A stretch of DNA of 27,193 bases from Fimenecus sp045632525 (GCA_045632525.1 JAZQWV010000020.1:1-27193); one strand, 5' to 3'; counted from the first letter of the stretch, positions 14,502 through 22,694 are shown. The notes: a model not told the origin generated them from the sequence alone. A program made the numbers and translations.

Positions 14502-15224
14502 TCTGCAATAATATTCAATTGCTTTGCTTATAAATTCTGCTGTGCCCGATGAATGTTTATCAATGTTATTTTTAAATCTTTCGTCAGCTACATACATTGA
14601 GCCAAGACCTGATAAAATTTCATTTGTACAGGTATAGAAATTCTCTGTAATATAACTTTGTAAATTCTTCACAAGGTTTTGAGCATCAGTTGAGTCAAAC
14701 TCTAACCCACTATTCATACACTCTGCAAATTCTTCGAGGATGTTTTCCATCCCCTCACCCATTGCATTGAACTTCTCTTTTGAATAATCTTTTGTTTTTT
14801 CTGTGTACTCATTATAAGCATCAGTTTGACCCCATTTTTCTTTGACTTCTTCTTTATAGTTTTCAAATTCTGTGTTATCAAATGCTTTCACAATATTTTC
14901 TCCTTTCTTAGCACTGTCTATGGCAGAAATCAATTTTTCTAATCGCTCTTTTTTAAGAATCAAAAGTTTTTTCTGCTCGTCAAGTGCCTTTTCTTTATCA
15001 TAATCGGGAGATGATAAAATTTTCATAATGCTTTTAAGAGAAAAATCCAGTTCACGATAGAACATAATCTGTTGCATTTTTTCAAGAGAAATTTCATCAT
15101 AAAACCTATAGCCAGTCCATTTATCAATCTCGGCAGGTTTTAAAAGTCCTATTTCATCATAATAATGCAGTGTGCGCACACTTACTCCCGTGAGTTTGGC
15201 AAACTCGTTTATTTGCATTTTCAT
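14499..15224 (-). CDS. MerR-family transcriptional regulator with TipAS-like ligand domain
   Basis: 241 residues. N-terminal winged helix-turn-helix: INEFAKLTGVSVRTLHYYDE (5-24), then IGLLKPAEIDKWTGYRFYD, the standard MerR DNA-binding domain. A long helix around 60-105 should form the dimer coiled coil. Residues about 115-241 match the TipAS effector domain in layout (KEKWGQTDAYNEY, then AECMNSGLEFDSTDAQNLV and a C-terminal helical part). TipA-type proteins bind peptide antibiotics or hydrophobic ligands and switch on their own gene. Cys residues are few, so metal sensing is unlikely. Ribosome site GAGGTG lies 5 bases before the ATG. Its promoter (15245-15275) has the 19-bp spacer and dyad expected for autoregulation. 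No efflux gene adjoins it. Confidence 0.9.
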   Translation of the reverse strand: MKMQINEFAKLTGVSVRTLHYYDEIGLLKPAEIDKWTGYRFYDEISLEKMQQIMFYRELDFSLKSIMKILSSPDYDKEKALDEQKKLLILKKERLEKLISAIDSAKKGENIVKAFDNTEFENYKEEVKEKWGQTDAYNEYTEKTKDYSKEKFNAMGEGMENILEEFAECMNSGLEFDSTDAQNLVKNLQSYITENFYTCTNEILSGLGSMYVADERFKNNIDKHSSGTAEFISKAIEYYCR

Positions 15225-15244
15225 TTAATCACCTCACGAATTGG

Positions 15245-15275
15245 AGTATATACTATTACGCAACGTAAGAGTCAA
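15245..15275 (-). promoter_or_regulatory. MerR-type autoregulated promoter with 19-bp spacer
   Basis: Minus strand: TTGACT (15270-15275), 19-bp spacer, TATACT (15245-15250). Over-long 19-20 bp spacers are a hallmark of MerR-activated promoters. The spacer holds the dyad described at 15252-15272. Confidence 0.85.
15252..15272. repeat. MerR operator dyad
   Basis: ACTATTACG and CGTAAGAGT around central CAA: 8 of 9 positions are complementary, with a perfect TTACG/CGTAA core (15256-15268). It sits between the -35 and -10 boxes, where MerR dimers bind and untwist DNA. Confidence 0.8.
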
Positions 15276-15282
15276 GAATTTT

Positions 15283-16257
15283 TTATTCGAGATTATTATA
15301 GTTAAGTCCCATTTGTGCTCGAATTTCATCGAGAAGATGCATAACATCTGATGTGGCTTTAAGTGGAACCATTGAGCTTTCTTTGAGTCCATTTCTGATA
15401 TCATTTGCAACTGAATCAAACTCTTCAACATAAGAAATCATTTTGGGTCCATTGCCTTTAAATGTTTCTTTTTTGAACATAGATTTTTTGAATGTGACGC
15501 CATTCATTGCATGATAAAGGGTTGCTTTTATTTCACCTTTTTCACCTTTGATAGACATTTTTTCAAAGCCTTTAAAATCGGCTATTGATGCGCTGATATT
15601 AACTTTAAAATCGGGATAATTAAACACGATTTCTTCACTTATATCAATTCCGTTTTGAACATTGCCCTTTGTTTCAATTTTCTGTGGGATTCCCCAAAGA
15701 CGATAAGCATAAGTTATTGGATAAATTGTTATATCAAGAAGCGCCCCACCTGCTCTTTTAGGGTCACGGACACGCTCTGCACCATTGATAATATTCACAT
15801 GATATGTGAAATCGGCTGAATGAATTTTGCCGAGTTTCTGCTCATCAATCCATTTTTTTGTCTGATTTGCAGATGGTGAAAACCAAGTCCACATTGCTTC
15901 ACACAAATATAAATCTTTTTCGCGTGCAAGTGCTATGAGTTTGTCGGTTTCTTCTGCTGTAACGGTGAATGATTTTTCGCAGAATACGGGTTTGCCAAGC
16001 TCTAATGCGAGTTTTGCATAACGGAAATGTGCATTATGTGGTGTAACGATATAAACACCATCAACGCCCTCGGCTGTAATTGCTTCTTCGGGTGTTTTAT
16101 ACGCTTTTCCGCCGTATTTTTTTGCGAATTCAATACCTTTTTCATAGTTTCGTGTATAACAAGACACTATTTCGTGACGACCACTTCTATTAAGTTGAAA
16201 TGCAACTGTTTTTGCAAGAGAGCCCGCACCTATAAAACACCATCTGAATTTGTTCAT
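15283..16257 (-). CDS. Gfo/Idh/MocA-family oxidoreductase
   Basis: 324-residue NAD(P)-dependent dehydrogenase acting on a sugar or cyclitol. N-terminal Rossmann motif WCFIGAGSLAK (6-16); the CEKPF-type motif is CEKSFT (93-98), the Lys being the usual catalytic residue although Pro is replaced by Ser. The C-terminal domain includes DPKRAGGALLDITIYP. Substrate unknown. Last gene of the EamA-sulfatase-AKR-Gfo run, starting 12 bp after the AKR stop with ribosome site AAGGAG. I see no strong terminator downstream; its stop lies just before the MerR promoter. Confidence 0.9.
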   Translation of the reverse strand: MNKFRWCFIGAGSLAKTVAFQLNRSGRHEIVSCYTRNYEKGIEFAKKYGGKAYKTPEEAITAEGVDGVYIVTPHNAHFRYAKLALELGKPVFCEKSFTVTAEETDKLIALAREKDLYLCEAMWTWFSPSANQTKKWIDEQKLGKIHSADFTYHVNIINGAERVRDPKRAGGALLDITIYPITYAYRLWGIPQKIETKGNVQNGIDISEEIVFNYPDFKVNISASIADFKGFEKMSIKGEKGEIKATLYHAMNGVTFKKSMFKKETFKGNGPKMISYVEEFDSVANDIRNGLKESSMVPLKATSDVMHLLDEIRAQMGLNYNNLE

Positions 16258-16269
16258 AACAATTCTCCT

Positions 16270-17181
16270 TTATGGCAATTTGTTACCTGCCGCACGATAG
16301 ATTTCATACCATTCTTCACGAGTGATATTGATTTCACTTGCCTTTAAGCAATCTGCAAGTCTAATAAGATTTGTTGTGCCTGTTACAGGTTGCATTTTTG
16401 CAGGGTGACGAAGAATCCACGCAAATGCCATTGTGGTTTTTGAAACACCATATTTATTGCCAATGTCTTCAAGCACTTTATTGAGTTCAGGGAATTTCTC
16501 GTTATCAATAAAGCAACCTTCAAAAAATCCATATTGCATTGGTGACCAAGGTTGAATTGTGATTTTATTAAGTCGGCAATAGTCAAGCACGCTACCATCA
16601 CGGTTAACACCTGACTCGTTATACATATTCACATTTATACCCGACTGAATCATTGGTGCGTGCATAATAGAAAATTGCAACTGATTTGCACAGATTGGCA
16701 TATCAAGAGATTTTTGCAAAAGTTCCATTTGATATGGATTTTGATTTGAAACACCGAAATGACGGACTTTGCCTGAATTTTTAAGGTAATCAAATGCTTT
16801 TGCAACTTCTTCAGGCTCCATTAATGCATCAGGTCTGTGAAGCAGCAAAACATCAATATATTCTGTGCCGAGTCTTTTAAGACTGCCGTCAACAGAATTT
16901 ATAATATGGTCATAAGAAAAGTCAAACTGACCTTTGCGAATACCGCATTTTGTCTGAATTATTAAATCTTCTCTATTTAAAGATTTAATTGCCTTGCCGA
17001 AAACTTCTTCGCTTTTGCCACCGCCATAAATATCGGCATGGTCAAAGAAATTTGCACCATTCTGAAGTGCTGTGTCAACAAAGGCTGACACTTCACTTTC
17101 ACTCATATCACTAATTCGCATACAACCAACTGCGATAGTTGGCACTTGTAATCCGCTTTTACCAAATTCTATTTTATACAT
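16270..17181 (-). CDS. Aldo/keto reductase
   Basis: 303-residue NADPH-dependent reductase with the (beta/alpha)8 AKR fold. The catalytic tetrad is visible: D47 and Y52 (FFDHADIYGGG), K78 (IQTKCG) and H115 (VLLLHRPD). Cofactor-binding parts include FGVSNQNPYQ and the late GTTNLIRL motif. Sequence style (QPWSPMQYGFFEG) resembles the YdhF/oxidoreductase subgroup. Cytoplasmic. It is third in an operon with a sulfatase and a Gfo/Idh/MocA enzyme, so a role in converting a sugar released by the sulfatase is inferred. Ribosome site AAGGAG; 14 bp after the sulfatase stop. Confidence 0.92.
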   Translation of the reverse strand: MYKIEFGKSGLQVPTIAVGCMRISDMSESEVSAFVDTALQNGANFFDHADIYGGGKSEEVFGKAIKSLNREDLIIQTKCGIRKGQFDFSYDHIINSVDGSLKRLGTEYIDVLLLHRPDALMEPEEVAKAFDYLKNSGKVRHFGVSNQNPYQMELLQKSLDMPICANQLQFSIMHAPMIQSGINVNMYNESGVNRDGSVLDYCRLNKITIQPWSPMQYGFFEGCFIDNEKFPELNKVLEDIGNKYGVSKTTMAFAWILRHPAKMQPVTGTTNLIRLADCLKASEINITREEWYEIYRAAGNKLP

Positions 17182-17195
17182 TATAATTTCTCCTT

Positions 17196-18602
17196 TTAGA
17201 ATCTGCCCCAGAAGTCAATGCCCCAAGGGTGTGATTGTTCTTCCCAAGCATCACGATGTTTTAATATTTTTTCTCGCATCTCATTGACCTTATCTTTATA
17301 TTCGTCACGATTTGCAAGATTTTCAGTTTCCCAAGGGTCATTTTTTATATCATAAAGGAATGTCCATTTATCTTCTTCACTATCGCCGTTACGGTATTCA
17401 ATGAGTTTATAATTTTGGTCTTTGACGCCACGGACAAACTTATCAAAAATAAGATATAATTCGTCACGGAATGTGTCGCCGTGTTCACCATCAAGAAGAT
17501 GTGCAAAACTTTTTCCGTCAACTGACTTTGGAATTTCTATACCCACTTTTTCGCAGAGTGTTGGGAAAACATCATAGAGATAAACATAAGCATCATTTCG
17601 GGTATTTTTTGCAATTCCCGGACCTGCCATAATAAGTGGAATTCTCACGCCATGCTCATAAATGTCTTCTTTGCCAAGCCAACCATGTTGACCAACAGCA
17701 AGACCGTTATCCCCTGTAAACACGATTATTGTGTTATCTTCTTCACCTGATTCATGCAAGGCATCGAGTAATCTGCCGATTTCAAAATCAAGATGTGTTA
17801 TCATTGCAAAATATTCTGCGATATGTCGTTTTATTTCTTTTTCATCTCTAGGATAAGCTGCAAGATGCTCGTCACGATGCACCATCAAAGGATAATTTGT
17901 ATCAATAATCTCTTGAAAATTAACAGGTAATGTGATTTCTTCAGGGTTGTACATCTGACGGAATTCATCAGGCATTGTGCGAGGGTCATGAGGTGCCAAA
18001 AATGCGAGATACATAAAGAATGGTTTTTCTCCACCCACATTTTTATTGAGCATTTCAATAGCAGTATCAGTAAGCAATGTGCTTGAATGAACACCCGGCA
18101 CAAACTCGTCGCAATGTTGCTGTTGTGGGTGATTATCGTTATAAAAATCTACAACAAAATTTATAACATTATCATATTCGCCCGTTGGGTCATAACGACA
18201 AGTGGGCACATTCCAATGGTCCCACATTCCACCAAAAAAGATTTTTGCACCTTGAGTGAAACTTCTGGCATAAGCAGGGCAACCATTATGCCATTTGCCC
18301 ATACCGATAGTTTCATAACCATTATTTTTAAAAGTTTCTGCAAGGGTTTTGTGAGAGTCAGGAATATTTCCACCTAATTCTTCAAGGTGGAATGGATTTC
18401 GTCCTGACATAATCATTGCACGGCTTGGCATACAAACTGCACCGCAAGTGCCACCCGCGATATGTGCACGGACAAAAGATGTGCCACGAGCCACAAGTTT
18501 ATCAAGATTTGGTGTAATGATTTCATTATTGCCCAAAGCGTGAATTGTATCAAAACGCTGGTCATCAGTAACAATGAAAATAACATTTGGTTTTTTCGCC
18601 AT
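17196..18602 (-). CDS. Sulfatase (Cys-type, S1 family)
   Basis: 468-residue sulfuric ester hydrolase of the alkaline-phosphatase superfamily. D13-D14 (VTDDQR) and the late GDNG (TGDNGLAVGQHG) supply metal ligands. The active-site motif C57-M-P-S-R61 with GR at 67-68 is the C-x-P-S-R signature, in which Cys is converted to formylglycine. Cys-type maturation in an anaerobe needs an anSME radical SAM enzyme or FGE; neither is in this window. No signal peptide is visible, so a cytoplasmic enzyme acting on an imported sulfated sugar or small ester is likely. Ribosome site AGGTGGG. Second gene of the operon, 19 bp after the EamA stop. Phosphodiesterase or phosphonate hydrolase activity is an alternative in this superfamily. 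Confidence 0.9.
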   Translation of the reverse strand: MAKKPNVIFIVTDDQRFDTIHALGNNEIITPNLDKLVARGTSFVRAHIAGGTCGAVCMPSRAMIMSGRNPFHLEELGGNIPDSHKTLAETFKNNGYETIGMGKWHNGCPAYARSFTQGAKIFFGGMWDHWNVPTCRYDPTGEYDNVINFVVDFYNDNHPQQQHCDEFVPGVHSSTLLTDTAIEMLNKNVGGEKPFFMYLAFLAPHDPRTMPDEFRQMYNPEEITLPVNFQEIIDTNYPLMVHRDEHLAAYPRDEKEIKRHIAEYFAMITHLDFEIGRLLDALHESGEEDNTIIVFTGDNGLAVGQHGWLGKEDIYEHGVRIPLIMAGPGIAKNTRNDAYVYLYDVFPTLCEKVGIEIPKSVDGKSFAHLLDGEHGDTFRDELYLIFDKFVRGVKDQNYKLIEYRNGDSEEDKWTFLYDIKNDPWETENLANRDEYKDKVNEMREKILKHRDAWEEQSHPWGIDFWGRF

Positions 18603-18621
18603 AAAAAGCCCACCTTTTAAA

Positions 18622-19035
18622 TTATAATACCATAATCAATGTGCCGATGCCTATTAAAATGCAACCGATTAATGATTTGAATGTGAATTGTTCGTGCAAG
18701 AATACAAAAGCCAGAACAAGAGTTATAACAACGCTCAATTTATCAATAGGCACAACCTTTGATGCGTCACCAATCTGCAATGCTTTATAATAGCAAAGCC
18801 ATGATGCACCTGTTGCAAGTCCTGACAAAATCAAAAACAACCAACTTTTGCGACTTATATCACTAATTCCGCCTTGTGCATTGGTGAGAAACACCATTCC
18901 CCAAGACATTATTACCACAACAACTGTTCTGATTGCTGTTGCAAGGTTAGAGTTAACACCATCAATACCAACTTTTGCAAGAATTGATGTAAGTGCCGCA
19001 AAAACTGCTGATAACAGCGCAAAAACGAACCACAT
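18622..19035 (-). CDS. Half-size EamA/DMT-family transporter
   Basis: 137 residues with four to five hydrophobic segments: a single EamA repeat instead of the usual two. It opens MWFVFALLSAVFAALTSILA and has the characteristic GLATGASWLCYYKALQIGDA and VVPIDKLSVVITLVLAFVFL segments, ending HEQFTFKSLIGCILIGIGTL. Single-repeat members work as dimers, by analogy with small multidrug-resistance proteins. First gene of the sulfatase operon, so it may move the substrate or a product, but the direction is unknown. The ribosome site is weak (GGATGTGG). Transcribed from 19075-19103. Confidence 0.87.
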   Translation of the reverse strand: MWFVFALLSAVFAALTSILAKVGIDGVNSNLATAIRTVVVVIMSWGMVFLTNAQGGISDISRKSWLFLILSGLATGASWLCYYKALQIGDASKVVPIDKLSVVITLVLAFVFLHEQFTFKSLIGCILIGIGTLIMVL

Positions 19036-19074
19036 ATTACCACATCCAATAAAAAAATTGTCGAATATGGTTTA

Positions 19075-19103
19075 ATTATACCATTCCTTATTTTTCCAAT
19101 CAA
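19075..19103 (-). promoter_or_regulatory. Promoter of the EamA-sulfatase-AKR-Gfo operon
   Basis: Minus strand: TTGATT (19098-19103), 17-bp spacer, consensus TATAAT (19075-19080), about 40 bases before the EamA ATG. Its -35 box is inside the inverted repeat at 19098-19124. Confidence 0.75.
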
Positions 19104-19124
19104 TATGTTTATTGAATATTGATT
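19098..19124. repeat. 9-bp inverted repeat over the sulfatase operon promoter (candidate operator)
   Basis: AATCAATAT (19098-19106) and ATATTGATT (19116-19124) are perfectly complementary with a 9-base spacer. The left arm contains the -35 box. A nested TCAAT/ATTGA pair (19100-19104 and 19111-19115) overlaps it. Confidence 0.6.
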
Positions 19125-19161
19125 TTGTTAATTCACAAAATACTGAAAAAGGAGTGTTAAC

Positions 19162-19467
19162 ATGAACAACAATTCAAACGCCATAAATGGTAATGAGCTT
19201 GTAAAAAATACACTTGACCAGATTCCACAAGCAAAATCTAACGCAAAGCGAATTACTGGGCTTGTTAAAGAAAATGGACGAGTGACGGGTTATCAGCTCT
19301 CTGACAATTCAATTGTTGAAAAGCCACAAGCAGTTCAAATGGCAAAACAAGGCGAGATTTCAGGTGTAGGCATCGCTCACCGTGGAGATAATGAATATCT
19401 TAAATCAATCCCAAATGATAAAGAAAACGATAATCTTGGAAACTTGCCCGCAGTATCTGAACATTAA
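19162..19467 (+). CDS. DUF3892-family small protein
   Basis: 101 residues. Residues about 29-95 fit DUF3892: KRITGLVKENGRVTGYQLSD, then a residue run containing QAVQMAKQGEISGVGIAHR, YLKSIPND and a final LGNLPAVSEH. The N-terminal 25 residues are polar and Asn-rich. Function unknown; soluble, no signal peptide. Ribosome site AAGGAG, 7 bases before the ATG. It is transcribed alone, divergent from the sulfatase operon, and ends at a strong terminator. I see no convincing promoter of its own in the 126-bp gap. Confidence 0.82.
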   Translation: MNNNSNAINGNELVKNTLDQIPQAKSNAKRITGLVKENGRVTGYQLSDNSIVEKPQAVQMAKQGEISGVGIAHRGDNEYLKSIPNDKENDNLGNLPAVSEH

Positions 19468-19471
19468 GAAA

Positions 19472-19505
19472 AAAAGCCTTGGAAGAATCCAAGGCTTTTC
19501 GTTTT
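19472..19505. terminator. Bidirectional intrinsic terminator
   Basis: AAAAGCCTTGGA (19472-19483) and TCCAAGGCTTTT (19488-19499) form a perfect 12-bp stem with a 4-base loop. There are T runs on both strands, between convergent DUF3892 and rhodanese genes. Confidence 0.92.
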
Positions 19506-19903
19506 TATTTCACTATTTCATAAGGCCAGTCGATTATACCGCCGAATTCTTTTACATTGGTATAGCCTAAATCCACAAGAGCCTGAGATGCGATTTTGCT
19601 TCTACGACCACTTCGGCAATAGACTAAAATCAATTGGTCTTTATCGGGTAACTCTTTTTCTGCTCGATTTGCAACTTCATATTCGGGAATCAAGATTGCA
19701 CCGTCAATATGTCCTTCGTCAAATTCTTCCTGAGTACGAGCATCAAGAATTATATAATCTTTTTCGGTGCCCATTAATTCTTTTGCTTTTTCGGCTGAAA
19801 TCTGCTCATATTGTGGAGTTGGAGTTTTGCTCTCTCCCCCACAAGCACAAAGCCCAAAAAGTGATAATGAAATTATAAGCATAATTATCAATCCTTTTTT
19901 CAT
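19505..19903 (-). CDS. Rhodanese-domain lipoprotein
   Basis: 132 residues. The signal peptide ends with lipobox LCAC, so Cys21 should be lipid-modified and the protein held outside the membrane. The rest is a single rhodanese domain: ISAEKAKELM, IILDARTQEEFDEGHIDGA and the active-site loop YCRSGRRS with catalytic Cys96, then GIIDW. It could carry persulfide sulfur or act in thiol chemistry at the cell surface; the partner is unknown. Ribosome site GGGGTGAT. It follows the GH31 gene by 18 bp, so it shares its transcript and ends at the terminator at 19472-19505. Confidence 0.92.
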   Translation of the reverse strand: MKKGLIIMLIISLSLFGLCACGGESKTPTPQYEQISAEKAKELMGTEKDYIILDARTQEEFDEGHIDGAILIPEYEVANRAEKELPDKDQLILVYCRSGRRSKIASQALVDLGYTNVKEFGGIIDWPYEIVK

Positions 19904-19921
19904 AGTATCACCCCAATGTTT

Positions 19922-21874
19922 CTATTCAAAACACTCAATTACATTTGAGCCGAGTTTGACAAATGCAATGAATTCGTCAATATTTGCAGTAATTTCATAA
20001 GTGCCTTTGGTATAAACTTTTTTATCTTTTGTGAGCACCCATTCGCCGTCAGGAATATAAACAGTTTTTACTGTTTGTCCCTTATTCACAATTGGTGCAA
20101 AGATAATGTCATCACCAAACATATATTGACTATCAAGTGTATAGCAATTTTCGTCGTCAGGGAATTCAAAAAACATTGGTCGCATTACAGGATAACCTTT
20201 TTCACTTGCAATATCCATTTGTTTTTGAATATATGGTCTTAATTTTTCACGAATGAAAATGAGATTTTTAAGTATTTCAAAATTTTCTTCACCAAAACTC
20301 CAAATTTCATTTGGGTCTCCACTTGGTTCTTTAAGTCCAGGCGTTGGTTCAAAATGACGATTTCTTGAACCGTGAAGTCGCATAACAGGGCTGAAAAGTC
20401 CGAACTGAAACCAACGTACAATAAGCTCCTTGAAATAATCACTTGTAATGTCAGCACCGTAAAAACCACCTATATCCGTATTCCACCAAGGAATTCCGCA
20501 CATAGCCATATTAAGTCCTGCCTTAACCTGATGTTCAAGACTTTCAAATGTTGACTCAATATCACCTGACCAAACAAGAGAGGCAAACTTCTGACTTCCC
20601 AGATATGCACAACGAGTAAGAGTGATAATATCGTCTCTGCCAATAGACTTAAAACCATCATAAGCCATTTTTGAATAATAATACGGATACAAAAGAGCAA
20701 CCATATCGGCTCTGCCTTTATACCAGATAAGATTATCAAAATGCTCAGGATGAATTTCCGGCTCAGCTTCATCAAACCAAAGAGCATCAACACCATTGTC
20801 GATATAGTTTTCCTTTAATTTACTCCACACATATTCTCTTGTGGCAGGATTTGTAACATCAATTACACCTTGCCAACCATAGAAATCAAACACTCTGTCC
20901 GGACCACGTGCGGTACGCATAAGCATATTGTTGCTTCTCATATAATGATAGTTTTCACTACCACCATTGATAGTCGGCCACATTGAAACAATAAGCTTCA
21001 TATTCATACTGTGGAGTTCATCGGACATTGCCTTCACATCAGGCCAATATTTAGGGTCGAATTTATAGTCACCCTGTTCAGTCCAATGGAAATAGTCCGC
21101 AATAATCGCTGAAACGGGAACACCTAACTCGTTATATTTTCTCGCCACAGAAAGCAACTCTTCCTGTGTTTCATAACGAAGTCGGCTCTGCCAGAATCCC
21201 GTTGCCCATTCAGGCATTTTTGGTGCATAGCCCGTTAAATCTGCAAGAGTTGTGCAAACTTCCTGTGGGTTACCTGCCATTACAACAAAGTCCATAAATT
21301 TACAACAATCACAACTCCAACGGGTTCTGTTATTTGATAACTCACAAAGACCTGTTGAGGGGTTATTCCAAAGAAAACCATATCCCAAAGATGAATAAAC
21401 ATAAGGAATGGTGCACTTTGCATTTACATTACGAATATCTGTTGATGTGCCTTTAAGGTCAAATTCGTTGTCCCAACTGTGACCAAGACCAAAGAAATGC
21501 TCGTCCTTATTTGGTTCAAACATTACACGAGCAGACCACAATCCACTACCTTTGTTGTCAAAGTGACGGAAATTGCTGTTAAATGTCATTTCAGGCTTTT
21601 CCTCAAGAATTTTCTTGCCATTTGCATAAAATGTGAGCTTGCCGTTTGGTTCAAGTTTAACTTTAAGAGTACCACAGGTAAGAGTCACATAATTATCAAA
21701 TTCCTCTATTTCTGCAGTTGCTTCCTGTGGCATTAAAGTATAATTTTCATCGTCAACTTTACAATCGGGAAACGACTGAAAACGGATTGCGTTTTTTCCA
21801 CAGGCACTAATTCTGATAAGTTCTGTATATCGCATTAAAAATAATTCATTTTTGCCTATTGTAAGATTGTTCAT
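19922..21874 (-). CDS. Glycoside hydrolase family 31 (alpha-glucosidase/alpha-xylosidase type)
   Basis: 650 residues. An N-terminal beta-sandwich (to about 215) is followed by the catalytic barrel, from TGFWQSRLRYETQEEL. The nucleophile is D368 in ALWFDEAEPE and the acid/base is D438 in WSGDIESTF. Substrate-subsite residues lie in DYFHWTEQGDYKFDPKYWPD (260-279), a pattern close to alpha-xylosidase and related GH31 subgroups. The C-terminal part has LRPYIQKQM and MRPMFFEFPDD, then a beta domain. No signal peptide, so intracellular. Ribosome site AAGGGGAT. Second gene of a unit with a phosphoesterase (32 bp upstream) and a rhodanese lipoprotein. The composition changes inside or near this gene. 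Confidence 0.93.
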   Translation of the reverse strand: MNNLTIGKNELFLMRYTELIRISACGKNAIRFQSFPDCKVDDENYTLMPQEATAEIEEFDNYVTLTCGTLKVKLEPNGKLTFYANGKKILEEKPEMTFNSNFRHFDNKGSGLWSARVMFEPNKDEHFFGLGHSWDNEFDLKGTSTDIRNVNAKCTIPYVYSSLGYGFLWNNPSTGLCELSNNRTRWSCDCCKFMDFVVMAGNPQEVCTTLADLTGYAPKMPEWATGFWQSRLRYETQEELLSVARKYNELGVPVSAIIADYFHWTEQGDYKFDPKYWPDVKAMSDELHSMNMKLIVSMWPTINGGSENYHYMRSNNMLMRTARGPDRVFDFYGWQGVIDVTNPATREYVWSKLKENYIDNGVDALWFDEAEPEIHPEHFDNLIWYKGRADMVALLYPYYYSKMAYDGFKSIGRDDIITLTRCAYLGSQKFASLVWSGDIESTFESLEHQVKAGLNMAMCGIPWWNTDIGGFYGADITSDYFKELIVRWFQFGLFSPVMRLHGSRNRHFEPTPGLKEPSGDPNEIWSFGEENFEILKNLIFIREKLRPYIQKQMDIASEKGYPVMRPMFFEFPDDENCYTLDSQYMFGDDIIFAPIVNKGQTVKTVYIPDGEWVLTKDKKVYTKGTYEITANIDEFIAFVKLGSNVIECFE

Positions 21875-21906
21875 AACGCTATCCCCTTATAAAATCAGAT
21901 CTGTTT

Positions 21907-22596
21907 TTATAATTTTTCCCCGGTAATCGGATTTACAATATTTTTATATATGGCATGATATGTACTGGAAATATATTTATCCACATGTAATGAGCCAAAA
22001 TACCATTTTCTGAATCTGCAGTTTGATGAAAGCTCTTCAAAATAGGCATTCAGCGCACTGACACGAAATTCTGCAGGGTCATTGATATTCAGGAAATTCT
22101 TGACCTTCAAAGGTGGCTCGTGAGTTACAATAATATCTATGTTATATCCCGCAACTTCGAGATTCTCGGCACCCTCAAGCAATTCTTCCTGTGTTGGAAG
22201 CTCGTCCTTTGACCAGGCATTGACATCTCGACGAATATCAATGTCGGAACTTTCTCCACCACCCATGGTGAAAACTTTTCTGCGGTCTATTTCGTAAACC
22301 TGACCTCGCATAAGATGATAAAGATTTCCGTGTATCTTATGCACCTTTCCACCATTCCACTGGCTTACCTCATAATTGTTCAACAATTCAAAATTCTCAT
22401 GAGTTCCATCCACAAAACAAATATTATATTTTCTCTTGCCTAAAGATATAAGATATTTCTGCTCCGCCGCAGTGTTATCCCAAAGAAAACCAAAATCTCC
22501 GCAAATAATCAAGGTATCCCCTTCTTTTAATTTGCGTAATTTGTATTTTGATAACCTCTTACGGTCTCCGTGAATATCTCCTGTAACATATATCAT
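21907..22596 (-). CDS. Metallophosphoesterase (calcineurin-like)
   Basis: 229 residues. PF00149 motifs: GDIHGD at 6-11, GDFGFLWD at 33-40, GTHEN in the GNHE position, THEPP, and FGSLHVD where GHxH is expected. Thus the third motif has Thr for Asn and the last has Ser for the first His; the metal site may differ from the standard family, or this is a distinct subfamily. The substrate is unknown. Cytoplasmic. Ribosome site GAGGGAA. First gene of the GH31-rhodanese unit, divergent from dacA. A promoter in the 109-bp AT-rich gap is likely, but I could not choose one with confidence. Confidence 0.85.
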   Translation of the reverse strand: MIYVTGDIHGDRKRLSKYKLRKLKEGDTLIICGDFGFLWDNTAAEQKYLISLGKRKYNICFVDGTHENFELLNNYEVSQWNGGKVHKIHGNLYHLMRGQVYEIDRRKVFTMGGGESSDIDIRRDVNAWSKDELPTQEELLEGAENLEVAGYNIDIIVTHEPPLKVKNFLNINDPAEFRVSALNAYFEELSSNCRFRKWYFGSLHVDKYISSTYHAIYKNIVNPITGEKL

Positions 22597-22633
22597 TTTT
22601 CTTTTTCCCTCTTAAAAATTTTTATATTTATTA

Positions 22634-22662
22634 TTGGATATTGATTGTAAATGTGTTATACT
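22634..22662 (+). promoter_or_regulatory. Promoter of the envelope operon
   Basis: TTGGAT (22634-22639), 17-bp spacer, TATACT (22657-22662), about 44 bases before the GTG start at 22706. The only plausible promoter seen for the four-gene run. Confidence 0.6.
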
Positions 22663-22694
22663 CTATTATATACAATTATAAGCATTTTTCAAGT

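Noticed and set aside
19125..19161. Promoter for the DUF3892 gene close to its start
   Set aside because: TTGATT with TACTGA can be drawn, but the start point would fall at the ribosome site, leaving no leader.
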